From Merdiplasma sp905207905 (GTDB taxonomy: Bacteria > Bacillota > Clostridia > Lachnospirales > Lachnospiraceae), in contig CABRXX010000067.1 in the NCBI GenBank assembly GCA_902475025.1, positions 1-14,345 of the forward strand: a stretch of 14,345 bases of DNA, given 5' to 3'. Of this stretch, positions 1 to 7,665 are shown piece after piece (the first letter of the stretch is position 1; the number at the start of each line of letters is the position of its first letter). A program made the translations under genes and the position numbers. The notes beneath the pieces were generated by a model. That model was given only the letters and a program-made list of their open reading frames with translations. It was not told the origin of the DNA and searched no databases.

Positions 1-1
1 A

Positions 2-55
2 GTTGACACTGGTGTTTCTACCGTTGACGCTGAGAACGTAGCAGATTTCAAATAA
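2..55 (+). CDS. C-terminal end of an upstream gene (possible sugar ABC-transporter substrate-binding protein)
   Basis: The frame from position 2 reads through 17 codons to TAA at 53-55 and encodes VDTGVSTVDAENVADFK. A tail of this kind (a short strand, then 'T-x-x-N-V' and an acidic or aromatic end) is common at the C-terminus of RbsB/MglB-type sugar-binding proteins, but 17 residues cannot prove the family. The codons are strongly biased (GGT, GTT, TCT, ACC, GAC, GCT), unlike the GGA/GTG-rich genes downstream, which fits a highly expressed protein such as an abundant binding protein. A strong terminator follows 20 nt later, so this is the last gene of the preceding transcript. Confidence 0.5.
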   Translation, partial: VDTGVSTVDAENVADFK

Positions 56-75
56 AAATTAAAAATACTGATAAG

Positions 76-129
76 TGCTGCCGCAGCATAGGGATTATTC
101 GTGAATCTTTATGCTGTGGCAGCATTTTT
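76..129 (+). terminator. Rho-independent terminator of the upstream transcript
   Basis: Arms 76-90 (TGCTGCCGCAGCATA) and 110-124 (TATGCTGTGGCAGCA) pair over 15 bp with a single G-U wobble around a 19-nt loop, followed by TTTTT at 125-129. This isolates the partial gene at the left edge from the sensory operon that starts at 257. The left arm and loop resemble those of the large hairpin at 11605-11724. Confidence 0.92.
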
Positions 130-178
130 GTTTCATAGGAATTCTTTCCTTTTCAATATCTGGATCGTCCTTTGAGTA

Positions 179-207
179 TTGCATGAAAAATAGATATCGC
201 TTAAAAT
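179..207 (+). promoter_or_regulatory. Candidate sigma-A promoter of the sugar-sensing operon
   Basis: TTGCAT (179-184), a 17-nt spacer and TAAAAT (202-207) lie about 50 nt upstream of the first gene and downstream of the terminator. The same -35 hexamer with 17-nt spacing is used in the well-supported queT promoter at 14174-14202, which lends some support. The -35 matches consensus at only three of six positions, so this is a weak or activator-dependent candidate. An alternative -35 (TTGAGT, 172-177) has no well-spaced -10. Confidence 0.4.
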
Positions 208-256
208 AAAAACAGAACCTGTAAACAGATTTTGAAAGGGAGAGAAGTACCGGAAG

Positions 257-1240
257 ATGAGAGGAAAGTGGGAGAAAAGAAAAAGAGCAGGGGCAGTAAA
301 GGCAGTCCGTTTATTTTTGGTGACAGGTGTGGCGCTGGGGCTTTTCGGATGCAGAGAAAGGGGAGCGAAGCTGCAGCTGTCTTCCAGAGGACATTTGTTT
401 GGAGCTACCTATATGTCCAGCAGCAATCCCTTTTTTGATGTGCTCCATGAATCCATCAAGGAAGTGATCGAGAGCAACGGAGATATTCTCATCAGGCGGG
501 ATCCGGCTCAAAATCAGGAAAAGCAGAATGAGCAGATCCAGGATATGATTGATGAGGGAATCGAGGCGCTGTTTTTGAATCCTGTAAACTGGGAAGAGGT
601 GGAGCCTGCCCTGATTGCCTGCAAGGAAGCGGGCATCCCGGTATTTAATATTGATACGAAGGTAAAAAATACGGAATATGTGGTCTCTATTATAGAAACC
701 AATAACTATGAAGCAGGAGTACAGTGCGCCAGCGATATGATGGAACGTGTACAAGAGGCACGAATTGTGATTCTGGATTATCCGGTACAGACTTCTGTCA
801 GTGAGCGGGTGGAAGGTTTTCTGGATACTATTGCCGATAAGCCCCAATATCAGGTGGTATTTCAGGCTCCGGCGTCCGGGGAGCTGGAGGTCAGCGCAGA
901 AGTGATGGCAGAGTTTTTAGAAAAAGAAATAGAGTTTGATGTGATCTTTGGAGGAAATGATCCGATGGCTTTAGGTGCCCTGTCTGCGCTGCAGCAAAAT
1001 GATATGGAGGAGAAAATCCTTATCTATGGGGTTGACGGGTCACCGGATTCTAAGGCCATGATCAATATGGGATATGTGACAGGCTCCTGTGCGCAGAGTC
1101 CCAAATCCATCGGAAGAACGGCAGCAGAATTAGTATATCAATATTTAGAAGGGGAAAGTGTGGATAAGTACTTCAGTATTGAGCCGGAGATGGTGACAAA
1201 AGAGAATATTGAAGAGTTTACCATTAATGGATGGCAGTAG
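257..1240 (+). CDS. RbsB-type sugar-binding lipoprotein, likely sensor component
   Basis: The 327-aa protein has a basic N-terminus, a hydrophobic stretch (residues 17-31) and a lipobox ending at Cys32 (L-F-G-C), so it should be exported and lipid-anchored outside the membrane. The mature part reads as a periplasmic-binding-protein fold (Peripla_BP_4). It shows S-N-P-F-F near 56-60, N-P-V-N near 108-111, Asp133, Arg184 in S-E-R-V-E-G-F, Asn234-Asp235, Asp260 in V-D-G and Gln280 before S-P. These match positions that contact sugars in ribose/galactose-type binding proteins, so ligand binding is probably intact. The ligand cannot be told from sequence. A purine-rich ribosome site (AAGGGAGAGAAG, 236-247) precedes the ATG. 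The kinase gene starts 9 nt after the stop and no permease or ATPase is adjacent, which favours a sensing role over transport; serving a distant transporter is the alternative. Confidence 0.88.
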   Translation: MRGKWEKRKRAGAVKAVRLFLVTGVALGLFGCRERGAKLQLSSRGHLFGATYMSSSNPFFDVLHESIKEVIESNGDILIRRDPAQNQEKQNEQIQDMIDEGIEALFLNPVNWEEVEPALIACKEAGIPVFNIDTKVKNTEYVVSIIETNNYEAGVQCASDMMERVQEARIVILDYPVQTSVSERVEGFLDTIADKPQYQVVFQAPASGELEVSAEVMAEFLEKEIEFDVIFGGNDPMALGALSALQQNDMEEKILIYGVDGSPDSKAMINMGYVTGSCAQSPKSIGRTAAELVYQYLEGESVDKYFSIEPEMVTKENIEEFTINGWQ

Positions 1241-1249
1241 GAGATAGGA

Positions 1250-2560
1250 ATGAAAAAGGAAAATTTGTTTTTGCGGACAACGCTATTGATCATCAATGTT
1301 GTGATGGTATCCTTTATTGTCACATTTATATATATGACAACTCAGCAGATCCGGCTGGAATATAATGCCAGAAGTTTTTTAAACAGCGTAAAGGCAATTC
1401 CTCAGGATCCGGCTGCCCTGCTTTGGAGCTGTCTTTTGCTGCTGATCATTTTGATCATTTCTTTTTTTCTGAGGGAAAAATTTTATCGGAAAAATCGAAG
1501 GCTTTGCATGATCAGCCTGCTGGTGGATGTGATTGCAGGATATTTGCTTATTTATATATTAGATTTTAATTATACCGGATTATTGCTGATGATCTCTGCC
1601 AATATTTTGTTTCATCTGAGAGCATTGGGAGGAAAAGGAAACAAAATAGGATTGCTTCTGGCTGTCACCGTGGTGGGGTATCTGCTTACGGGCTATGATC
1701 TTGTGAAGGTGTATCGAAACCTGTACAGTCTGTCGGATTATATCAGATACTATGATTTGCAGATACAGCAGGTGTCCTTTGCATTTTTTAATATTTTAAA
1801 TTCTCTCAATACCATGCTGTTTGTTATTTATTGTATTTATACCATCAATCAGCAGCGGGAGACCATCCGTGAGGTGAATCATCTGTACAGCGAGCTGGAA
1901 GGAGCAAATTCGCAGCTTAAGAAATATGCTAAGATGGCGGAGAAGATGGCTCAAACCAAAGAGAGGAACCGCCTGGCCAGAGAGATCCACGATACCATCG
2001 GGCATTTGCTGACAGAGATCATTGTAGGACTGGATGCCTGCATGACGATCTTTGATATTTCTCCGGATCAGACGAAGCATCAGCTGAAGGTGATTTCGGA
2101 TGTGGCGAGAAACGGAATCACAGATGTAAGGCGTTCTATGAATGAACTTCGGCCGGACGCATTGGAGCGGCTGAGTCTGAAGCCTGCCATTGAAAAGATG
2201 ATTTCGGATATGATAGAATTGTCCAATGTAAAAGTACATTTTTCCTGTGAGAATATGACTCTGAAATTTGATGAGGATGAGGAAATGGCTATTTATCGTG
2301 TGATCCAGGAGAGTATGACCAATGCCATCCGCCATGGAGCGGCTACAGAGATCTGGATTACCATAGAGAAGAAGGATGGCTTGTTGAGCCTCAGAATCCA
2401 GGACAATGGAAAAGGATGTAAGGAGATTCACAGCGGCTTCGGGATCCGGCACATCAGGGAGCGGATCCAGATGCTTAAGGGAAGCGTGGAATTTGACGGG
2501 AGCAACGGATTTTTAGTAGATGCCAAGATACCAATACGGTGGGGGGAGACTTATGATTAA
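1250..2560 (+). CDS. Membrane sensor histidine kinase, NarL/DesK type (HisKA_3)
   Basis: The 436-aa kinase has about six predicted membrane segments (roughly residues 10-30, 55-74, 85-103, 107-124, 132-149, 174-198). The loops at 31-54 and 150-173 are short and probably outside, and no large extracytoplasmic sensor domain is present. A coiled-coil-like linker (200-238) leads to the dimerisation motif RLAREIHDTIGH, with phosphoacceptor His247. The ATPase domain shows the N-box around Glu354 and Asn358, the G1 box D-N-G-K-G (385-389) and a second glycine box G-F-G-I-R from 397. It should autophosphorylate and pass phosphate to the regulator encoded next, with which it overlaps by 8 nt. With only small outer loops, ligand information may come from the flanking binding proteins; this is inference. 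The signal is unknown. Confidence 0.93.
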   Translation: MKKENLFLRTTLLIINVVMVSFIVTFIYMTTQQIRLEYNARSFLNSVKAIPQDPAALLWSCLLLLIILIISFFLREKFYRKNRRLCMISLLVDVIAGYLLIYILDFNYTGLLLMISANILFHLRALGGKGNKIGLLLAVTVVGYLLTGYDLVKVYRNLYSLSDYIRYYDLQIQQVSFAFFNILNSLNTMLFVIYCIYTINQQRETIREVNHLYSELEGANSQLKKYAKMAEKMAQTKERNRLAREIHDTIGHLLTEIIVGLDACMTIFDISPDQTKHQLKVISDVARNGITDVRRSMNELRPDALERLSLKPAIEKMISDMIELSNVKVHFSCENMTLKFDEDEEMAIYRVIQESMTNAIRHGAATEIWITIEKKDGLLSLRIQDNGKGCKEIHSGFGIRHIRERIQMLKGSVEFDGSNGFLVDAKIPIRWGETYD

Positions 2561-3224
2561 GATACTTATTGCAGATGATCAGGAGATGATCCGGGAGAGC
2601 CTTCAGATCGTTCTTTCCAACAGGGCAGGTTTGGAAGTGATCGGTACAGCAGCCAATGGGCAGGAGGTGATCCAGAATGTGAGACAGGAGCGCCCGGATG
2701 TGATCTTAATGGATATTCGCATGCCAAAGATGGATGGAGTGCAGTGTACAAAGATCATTAAGGAAAATTATCCGGAGGTCAAGATCATTATACTGACTAC
2801 CTTTGATGACGATGAGTTTGTGTTTAATGCTTTAAAATACGGCGCCAGCGGTTATCTTTTAAAAGGGGTTTCCATGGATGAGCTGGTAAGAGCTATTAAT
2901 ACGGTATACAGCGGAAAGGCAATGATCAATCCGGATATTGCCGCCAAGGTGCTTCGGTTGTTTTCAGAGATGGCACAGTCTAATTTTGCGATACAGGTCA
3001 GCAACAAGAATGTGGAGGAGCTGACAAAAACAGAATGGAAGATCATCGCCCAGGTGGAAAAAGGAGCGGCCAACAAAGAGATTGCAGATACCCTGAAGCT
3101 TTCAGAGGGAACGGTGAGGAACTATTTAAGCAGCATTCTGAATAAACTGGATTTAAGAGACCGGACACAGCTGGCGATCTGGGCAGTTCAGACCCAAAAA
3201 GGGAATCGGGATTTGGAAGAATAG
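2553..3224 (+). CDS. LuxR/NarL-family response regulator
   Basis: The 223-aa regulator has a receiver domain (about 1-120) with the acidic pair Asp8-Asp9, phosphoacceptor Asp54 in L-M-D-I-R-M-P, Thr82/Thr83 and Lys104. A C-terminal LuxR-type helix-turn-helix follows (about 155-215) with the pattern LTKTEWKII...NKEIADTLKLSEGTVRNY. It is the expected partner of the preceding kinase and should bind DNA when phosphorylated. I place the start at ATG 2553, directly after a GGGGGGAG ribosome site, which gives the canonical MIKILIADDQ opening. An in-frame ATG at 2520 would add 11 atypical residues and lacks a comparable site. The start overlaps the kinase stop (TTATGATTAA), so the two genes are probably translationally coupled. 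The target promoters are not visible, though the operon's own promoter is an obvious candidate. Confidence 0.94.
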   Translation: MIKILIADDQEMIRESLQIVLSNRAGLEVIGTAANGQEVIQNVRQERPDVILMDIRMPKMDGVQCTKIIKENYPEVKIIILTTFDDDEFVFNALKYGASGYLLKGVSMDELVRAINTVYSGKAMINPDIAAKVLRLFSEMAQSNFAIQVSNKNVEELTKTEWKIIAQVEKGAANKEIADTLKLSEGTVRNYLSSILNKLDLRDRTQLAIWAVQTQKGNRDLEE

Positions 3225-3235
3225 AGGAGAAATCT

Positions 3236-4546
3236 ATGAAGAAAAAAAGAGTGTGCCTGGGGATTCTGTTTCTTCTTGTCATTGCCGGCAGCGTGGTTTT
3301 ATATAAGGTTTTCAGACCAAAAGAGATTGTCCTGGAATTTGGTATGTTTGCAGGAAGCAACTGGGATGTGGAGAATCCCAACAGCTATGTGATCATCGAT
3401 CAGGCTATTCAGGAATTTGAACAGGAGCATCCGGGGGTCAAGATCCACTATTACAGCGGTGTATCCAGGGAAGATTACTCAGAATGGCTTTCCAGAAAGC
3501 TGTTAAACGGGGAGATGCCGGACATTTTTATGGTCTTGGATGAGGACTTTCACAAATTTTCTTCTATGGGGGTTATGAAAAATCTGGAGAATCTCATAGA
3601 AAAGGATCAGACCTTTGACAGAGGCGCCTTTTATGAGACAGCTCTTGCGGCGGGGCAGTATCAGGAGAAACAGTATGCTTTTCCCTACGAGACGGTTCCC
3701 ATGCTGATGTTTGTGAACAAAACGCTGTTAGAGCAGGAAGGAATCCAGATGCCGGATGCCGACTGGAACTGGGAGGATCTGTACGAGATCTGCAGAAGAG
3801 TTACCAGGGATACGGATGGAGACGGAATGCTGGATCAGTTTGCAACCTACAACTACAGCTGGCTGGAAGCAGCTTACTCCAATGGAGTGAAACTCTTTGA
3901 TATGGACGGGAAAACCTGTAACTTATCCGGCGCAGAAACCCAGGAAGCCATTTTGTTTGCAGAGAAGATCACAGCATTAAATGGAGGGCATAAGGTAACG
4001 CAGGAGGACTTTAACAGCGGAAAAGTGGCTTTTATGCCTCTCTCCTTTGCCAAGTACAGGACTTATAAAAATTATCCTTACAAGATTCGCAAATATAAGG
4101 ATTTTCAATGGGACTGCACCACTTTTCCCTCACAGAAGCGGGGGGATAATAAATCAATCGTAGATTCGCTTCTGGTTGGAATCAGCAGCCGGACCAAACA
4201 GGAAGATCTGGCCTGGGAATTTCTGAAAAAGCTTACCTATGAAGAAAAAACACAGATGAAGATTCTGCAGTATTCCCAGGGAGCATCGGTACTGCGGAAG
4301 GTGATGAATTCTAAGGAGGCGGAAGAGATACTCCAGAAGGATATTGTCAAGGGAGGACAGATTATCAATGTGCAGGTCTTTAATGATATCCTGGAAAATG
4401 GGATAATCACTCCAAAGTTTGCCAATTATCAGCAGGTATTGTCTCTTGCGGACAGTGAGATAAGCAGTATGTTTGATGAAAATAAGAATATTGAGAGCAG
4501 TCTGAAAAAGCTGCAGAGATCCATAGAGGATTATCTGCAAAACTAG
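3236..4546 (+). CDS. Membrane-anchored family-1 extracellular solute-binding protein
   Basis: The 436-aa protein has the layout of bacterial extracellular solute-binding proteins (SBP_bac_1/8): E-F-E-Q-E-H-P-G-V-K-I near 60-70, P-D-I-F at 95-98, Y-A-F-P-Y-E near 147-152, N-W-E-D-L-Y around 178-183, and the calcium-loop-like D-T-D-G-D-G-M-L-D at 192-200 that many members carry. The N-terminus is KKKR plus a hydrophobic helix (about 6-25) with no lipobox Cys after it (its only Cys is at 7) and no clear signal-peptidase site, so it probably stays as an uncleaved membrane anchor. That is unusual for a transport-dedicated Gram-positive binding protein, which is normally a lipoprotein. A GAGGAG site lies 5-10 nt before ATG 3236, and the gene starts 11 nt after the regulator. 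It is likely co-expressed with the two-component system as an accessory sensor; the substrate is unknown. Confidence 0.88.
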   Translation: MKKKRVCLGILFLLVIAGSVVLYKVFRPKEIVLEFGMFAGSNWDVENPNSYVIIDQAIQEFEQEHPGVKIHYYSGVSREDYSEWLSRKLLNGEMPDIFMVLDEDFHKFSSMGVMKNLENLIEKDQTFDRGAFYETALAAGQYQEKQYAFPYETVPMLMFVNKTLLEQEGIQMPDADWNWEDLYEICRRVTRDTDGDGMLDQFATYNYSWLEAAYSNGVKLFDMDGKTCNLSGAETQEAILFAEKITALNGGHKVTQEDFNSGKVAFMPLSFAKYRTYKNYPYKIRKYKDFQWDCTTFPSQKRGDNKSIVDSLLVGISSRTKQEDLAWEFLKKLTYEEKTQMKILQYSQGASVLRKVMNSKEAEEILQKDIVKGGQIINVQVFNDILENGIITPKFANYQQVLSLADSEISSMFDENKNIESSLKKLQRSIEDYLQN

Positions 4547-4744
4547 TGCAGCGAATAGAAAGGAACTGTCCTGTTCACTTGCCTGATGGTCCGATTGCCT
4601 TGTTATCGTCAATCGCCATAGATACACCACTGCGTCTCATTCCTCCGCCTTGTACGGGAAACAATCGTTCTTCGTGAATATAGCGGAACTTTTGCTTCCT
4701 TGTACTAGAGGTTCATAAATTTCGTGTAAAAAATCCATGTAACG
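4547..4744. other. Intergenic stretch with a hairpin and possible decayed coding or repeat sequence
   Basis: No convincing gene is present. A hairpin pairs 4586-4589 and 4592-4597 with 4616-4619 and 4610-4615 (ATGG/CCAT and CGATTG/CAATCG, two-base bulge, 12-nt loop). It has no T-run, so it is not an obvious terminator for the sensory operon. On the minus strand several frames are open across 4570-4740. One ends in the protein-like GGMRRSGVSMAIDDNKAIGP and then S-G-K-stop (stop near 4572), and another runs 4738 to 4637. Openness in several frames with codons unlike the neighbouring genes suggests a decayed gene fragment or a dispersed intergenic element. Neither is proven. Confidence 0.3.
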
Positions 4745-4753
4745 TGATATACT
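4725..4753 (+). promoter_or_regulatory. Extended -10 promoter of the beta-CASP/transglutaminase/methyltransferase unit
   Basis: TATACT at 4748-4753 matches the -10 consensus at five of six positions and is preceded by TG at 4745-4746, giving an extended -10. The -35 at 17-nt spacing is weak (TGTAAA, 4725-4730), as is common for extended -10 promoters. It lies about 70 nt upstream of ATG 4823 and is the only good promoter seen before the next three genes. Confidence 0.6.
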
Positions 4754-4822
4754 ATATAAAACTTCACAACAGAAGATTCTTTTAAAATAAGAAAAAGAAT
4801 TTTGGAATAGGGGGTATGGCAT

Positions 4823-6433
4823 ATGAGATTAACATTTTTGGGAGCCACTCATGAGGTGACAGGGAGCTGCTATTATCTGGAGGCCTGCGGGAAAAAGCTG
4901 CTGATTGATTATGGAATGGAGCAGGGGCCCAACACGTATGAAAATGCGCCTCTTCCGGTGAAGGCGGGAGATATTGATATGGTTCTTCTGACTCATGCAC
5001 ACATGGATCACTCCGGACTTCTTCCGCTTCTGTATAAGCAGGGATTTCAGGGACAGATCATTGCCACTCCGGGTACAGCGGAGTTATGTAAGATCATGCT
5101 TATGGACAGCGCGAACATTCAGATGTTCGAGGCAGAATGGAAAAACCGGAAGGCAACCCGGGCAGGCAGACCTTTGGTGGAACCGCTCTATGATCTGGAG
5201 GATGCCCAGGGAGCCATCTCCTGTTTTGTAAGATGTGAGTATGGGGAGGAACGGATCATTGCCGATGGAATCCGGGTGCGGTTTACGGATGCGGGGCATC
5301 TTCTGGGCTCTGCGTCTATTGAGGTCTGGATTAAGGAAAACGGAGTGGAGAAAAAGCTGCTGTTTTCCGGTGATATCGGAAATAGTAATCAGCCTTTGAT
5401 CAACGATCCTGTATATCCCACGGATGCAGACTATGTGGTGATGGAATCCACCTATGGAGACAGAAGTCATGAGATACCCACAGATTACGCTACAGAGCTG
5501 GCGAAGGTGATTCAGAGAACCTTTGACCGGGGCGGAAATGTGGTGATTCCCTCCTTTGCAGTGGGCAGAACCCAGGAGATGCTGTACTTTATCAGGAAGA
5601 TTAAAGAAGAACATATGGTGAAGGGACATGACTATTTTGAGGTTTGGGTGGACAGTCCCCTGGCTATAGAGGCTACCAGTATTTTTAGGAAGCGGATGTA
5701 CAGTGATTTTGATGAGGAGGCCACAGAGCTTTTAAATCAGGGAATCAATCCCATTGGATTTACCGGGCTGCGTACTTCCATCACCAGTGATGAATCCAGG
5801 GGCATTAATTTTGATCCAAAGCCGAAGGTGATTCTCTCTGCCAGCGGCATGTGCGATGCAGGGCGGATTCGTCACCATCTGAAACATAATCTGTGGAGAC
5901 CAGAATCAACGATCCTTTTTGTAGGCTATCAGGCGGTTGGAACTCTGGGCAGGACTTTGCTGGAGGGAGCCAGTCAGGTAAAGCTTTTTGGAGAAGAAAT
6001 TGAGGTAAAGGCAGAAATCTGTCGTTTTTCCGGTATCAGCGGCCATGCGGACAATCAGGGACTGATCCGGTGGATTTCTTCTTTAAAGGAAAAACCGGAG
6101 ATGGTATTTGTTACCCACGGGGAGGATACGGTGTGCCAGCTGTTTCGGGATCGGCTGGAGAAGGAGTTGGGCCTGATGGCCAGCGCCCCTTATTCTGGCT
6201 GGGTATATGATCTGACGGAAGGCAGGTATGCAGTGCAGACAGAGCCTGTCCGCATTAAGAAGGAAGTGAAGTTGGAGGGCGCATCCAAAAAGGCTGCAGG
6301 TATTTTTGCAAGATTGATGGAGGCAGCACAGCGTCTGATGGAAGTAGTAAAGAAAAATGAAGGCGGAGCGAACAAGGATCTGAAGAAATTTACGGAGGAG
6401 ATCCAACGTCTCTGCGATAAATGGGAGAGATAA
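4823..6433 (+). CDS. Beta-CASP metallo-beta-lactamase-fold RNase-type protein
   Basis: The 536-aa protein begins with a metallo-beta-lactamase fold: Asp29, the zinc motif H58-A-H60-M-D62-H63, His159 in D-A-G-H-L-L-G-S-A and Asp184 in F-S-G-D-I-G. The beta-CASP insert carries M-E-S-T-Y-G-D-R (Glu208), P-S-F-A-V-G-R-T-Q-E (243-252), S-A-S-G-M-C-D-A-G-R with His351/His352 downstream, and the C-terminal S-G-H-A-D (His408) and H432-G-E. This is the YSH1/CPSF-73-like group (COG1236), whose characterised members cut or trim RNA using two zinc ions. All metal ligands are present, so it is probably active and cytoplasmic. Residues beyond about 475 form a charged helical tail. The start ATG 4823 follows an AGGGGG site at 8-nt spacing. 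The next gene starts 5 nt after the stop. The RNA substrate is unknown. Confidence 0.93.
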   Translation: MRLTFLGATHEVTGSCYYLEACGKKLLIDYGMEQGPNTYENAPLPVKAGDIDMVLLTHAHMDHSGLLPLLYKQGFQGQIIATPGTAELCKIMLMDSANIQMFEAEWKNRKATRAGRPLVEPLYDLEDAQGAISCFVRCEYGEERIIADGIRVRFTDAGHLLGSASIEVWIKENGVEKKLLFSGDIGNSNQPLINDPVYPTDADYVVMESTYGDRSHEIPTDYATELAKVIQRTFDRGGNVVIPSFAVGRTQEMLYFIRKIKEEHMVKGHDYFEVWVDSPLAIEATSIFRKRMYSDFDEEATELLNQGINPIGFTGLRTSITSDESRGINFDPKPKVILSASGMCDAGRIRHHLKHNLWRPESTILFVGYQAVGTLGRTLLEGASQVKLFGEEIEVKAEICRFSGISGHADNQGLIRWISSLKEKPEMVFVTHGEDTVCQLFRDRLEKELGLMASAPYSGWVYDLTEGRYAVQTEPVRIKKEVKLEGASKKAAGIFARLMEAAQRLMEVVKKNEGGANKDLKKFTEEIQRLCDKWER

Positions 6434-6438
6434 AATAG

Positions 6439-7617
6439 GTGATAAAAACAAGTAAAGCGCTGATCTTTGCAGCAGCTGTCAGCATCGCAGCCCTTTCCAT
6501 AGGGGGCTGCGGGATGCTGGAGGCAGCGGCAGTGAAAACCGGTATGGGGGAAAGCCCATACTATCAGTTGGGAGATACCTGGTGGGATCATGGGGATATT
6601 GAGGAGTATTATTTCAATCAGATTCCCAGCGAGCTGAATGAGATTTACCGGGAGCTGTATGAGCGCCTGAAGAATTATGAGGATTCCGCAGATTTATATG
6701 CTTCCGTGTCTGCAAAGGATTTTTGGACGGCCTATTACAGTGTGCTGGCAGATCATCCTGAGTTTTTCTGGGTGGGAACCAGCGCGCAGATCAAGGAATC
6801 TGCCCTCACCAGAAAGGTGGTCGGTTATGAGATCAGCACTACTGTGGAGAAGAAAAACAGAGATCATTTAAGGGCTTCTCTGGAAGCTGCGGCAGACGAA
6901 TGTATTGCAGGAATCAGTTCGGAGGCTTCTGATTATGAGAAGATCAAATATGTATATGAGTATCTGATCAACACCACAGATTACGATGCGGGAAGTCCCA
7001 ACAACCAGAATATCCAGAGCGCTCTTCTTGGACATAATTCTGTCTGCGCCGGTTATTCCAAGGCATTTCAGTATATTCTTCACCGCATGGGGATGTTCTG
7101 TACCTATGTTACCGGGAAGACAACGGACGGCAGCGATCACGGCTGGAATATGGTTCGGATCGACGGAGTGTATTACCATGTGGATGTAACCTGGGGAGAT
7201 CCGGTATTTGTAAATGCAGGGGCAAAGGATTCCTCCTCTGTGATGAATTACAACTACCTTTGCTGTACGGATGAGGAGATCTATCAGACGCATATTCCGG
7301 ATGTGGAGGTTCCTCTTCCGGAATGTACGGATGACAGCTATAATTACTATAAGCGAAATAATCTGTACTATGACAGCTTTGACTATAATACGATTTACAA
7401 TGCCCTGATGAATTCGGTATGGGCAGATCAGCCGTATATTGTGATGAAATTCGGCAGCCGGGAGGCCTATGATTCCGCCAGATATGAGCTGTTCGAGAAT
7501 GGGATGCTCAACGATGCAGGCCAGTACCTGATGGAGGTGTATGGAGCCAGCAGCTGGAATTACCGATATCAGACAGATGATGATTTTTACCTGATCACTG
7601 TTTTCTGGAAGTCCTAG
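6439..7617 (+). CDS. Transglutaminase-like lipoprotein (cysteine-protease fold)
   Basis: The 392-aa product starts at GTG 6439, 8 nt after GGGAGAGA inside the end of the preceding gene. It has a signal peptide with lipobox I-G-G-C (Cys24), so it should be an exported, lipid-anchored surface protein. The core is a transglutaminase-like domain: Cys203 in N-S-V-C-A-G-Y-S-K-A-F, His234 in S-D-H-G-W-N-M-V and Asp249 in Y-Y-H-V-D-V-T-W-G-D-P form the expected catalytic triad. The region ahead of it (about 60-180) includes E-K-I-K-Y-V-Y-E-Y-L, typical of secreted bacterial members. Such proteins may act as peptidases or cross-linking enzymes on cell-surface peptides; the substrate here is unknown. 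The 5-nt gap to the beta-CASP gene indicates co-transcription, although the two products act in different compartments. Confidence 0.9.
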   Translation: MIKTSKALIFAAAVSIAALSIGGCGMLEAAAVKTGMGESPYYQLGDTWWDHGDIEEYYFNQIPSELNEIYRELYERLKNYEDSADLYASVSAKDFWTAYYSVLADHPEFFWVGTSAQIKESALTRKVVGYEISTTVEKKNRDHLRASLEAAADECIAGISSEASDYEKIKYVYEYLINTTDYDAGSPNNQNIQSALLGHNSVCAGYSKAFQYILHRMGMFCTYVTGKTTDGSDHGWNMVRIDGVYYHVDVTWGDPVFVNAGAKDSSSVMNYNYLCCTDEEIYQTHIPDVEVPLPECTDDSYNYYKRNNLYYDSFDYNTIYNALMNSVWADQPYIVMKFGSREAYDSARYELFENGMLNDAGQYLMEVYGASSWNYRYQTDDDFYLITVFWKS

Positions 7618-7665
7618 GGGCAGAATCCTGGAAAACAGCGAAAAAAGAAAGCAGGAGGAAGATAC

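Noticed and set aside
311..847. 178-codon leftward frame opposite the sugar-binding lipoprotein
   Set aside because: It is antisense to a gene with clear family motifs, with no ribosome site or recognisable domain.
1796..2452. 218-codon leftward frame opposite the kinase catalytic region
   Set aside because: It is antisense to the HisKA_3 and ATPase motifs; the amino-acid composition is typical of a shadow frame.
2520..2552. Longer N-terminus for the response regulator
   Set aside because: The extra 11 residues are atypical for receiver domains and lie inside the kinase C-terminus. ATG 2553 has a strong ribosome site and gives the family-standard start.
4586..4619. Hairpin after the second binding protein as an intrinsic terminator
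   Set aside because: The stem is bulged and is followed by AGATACACC, with no T-run.
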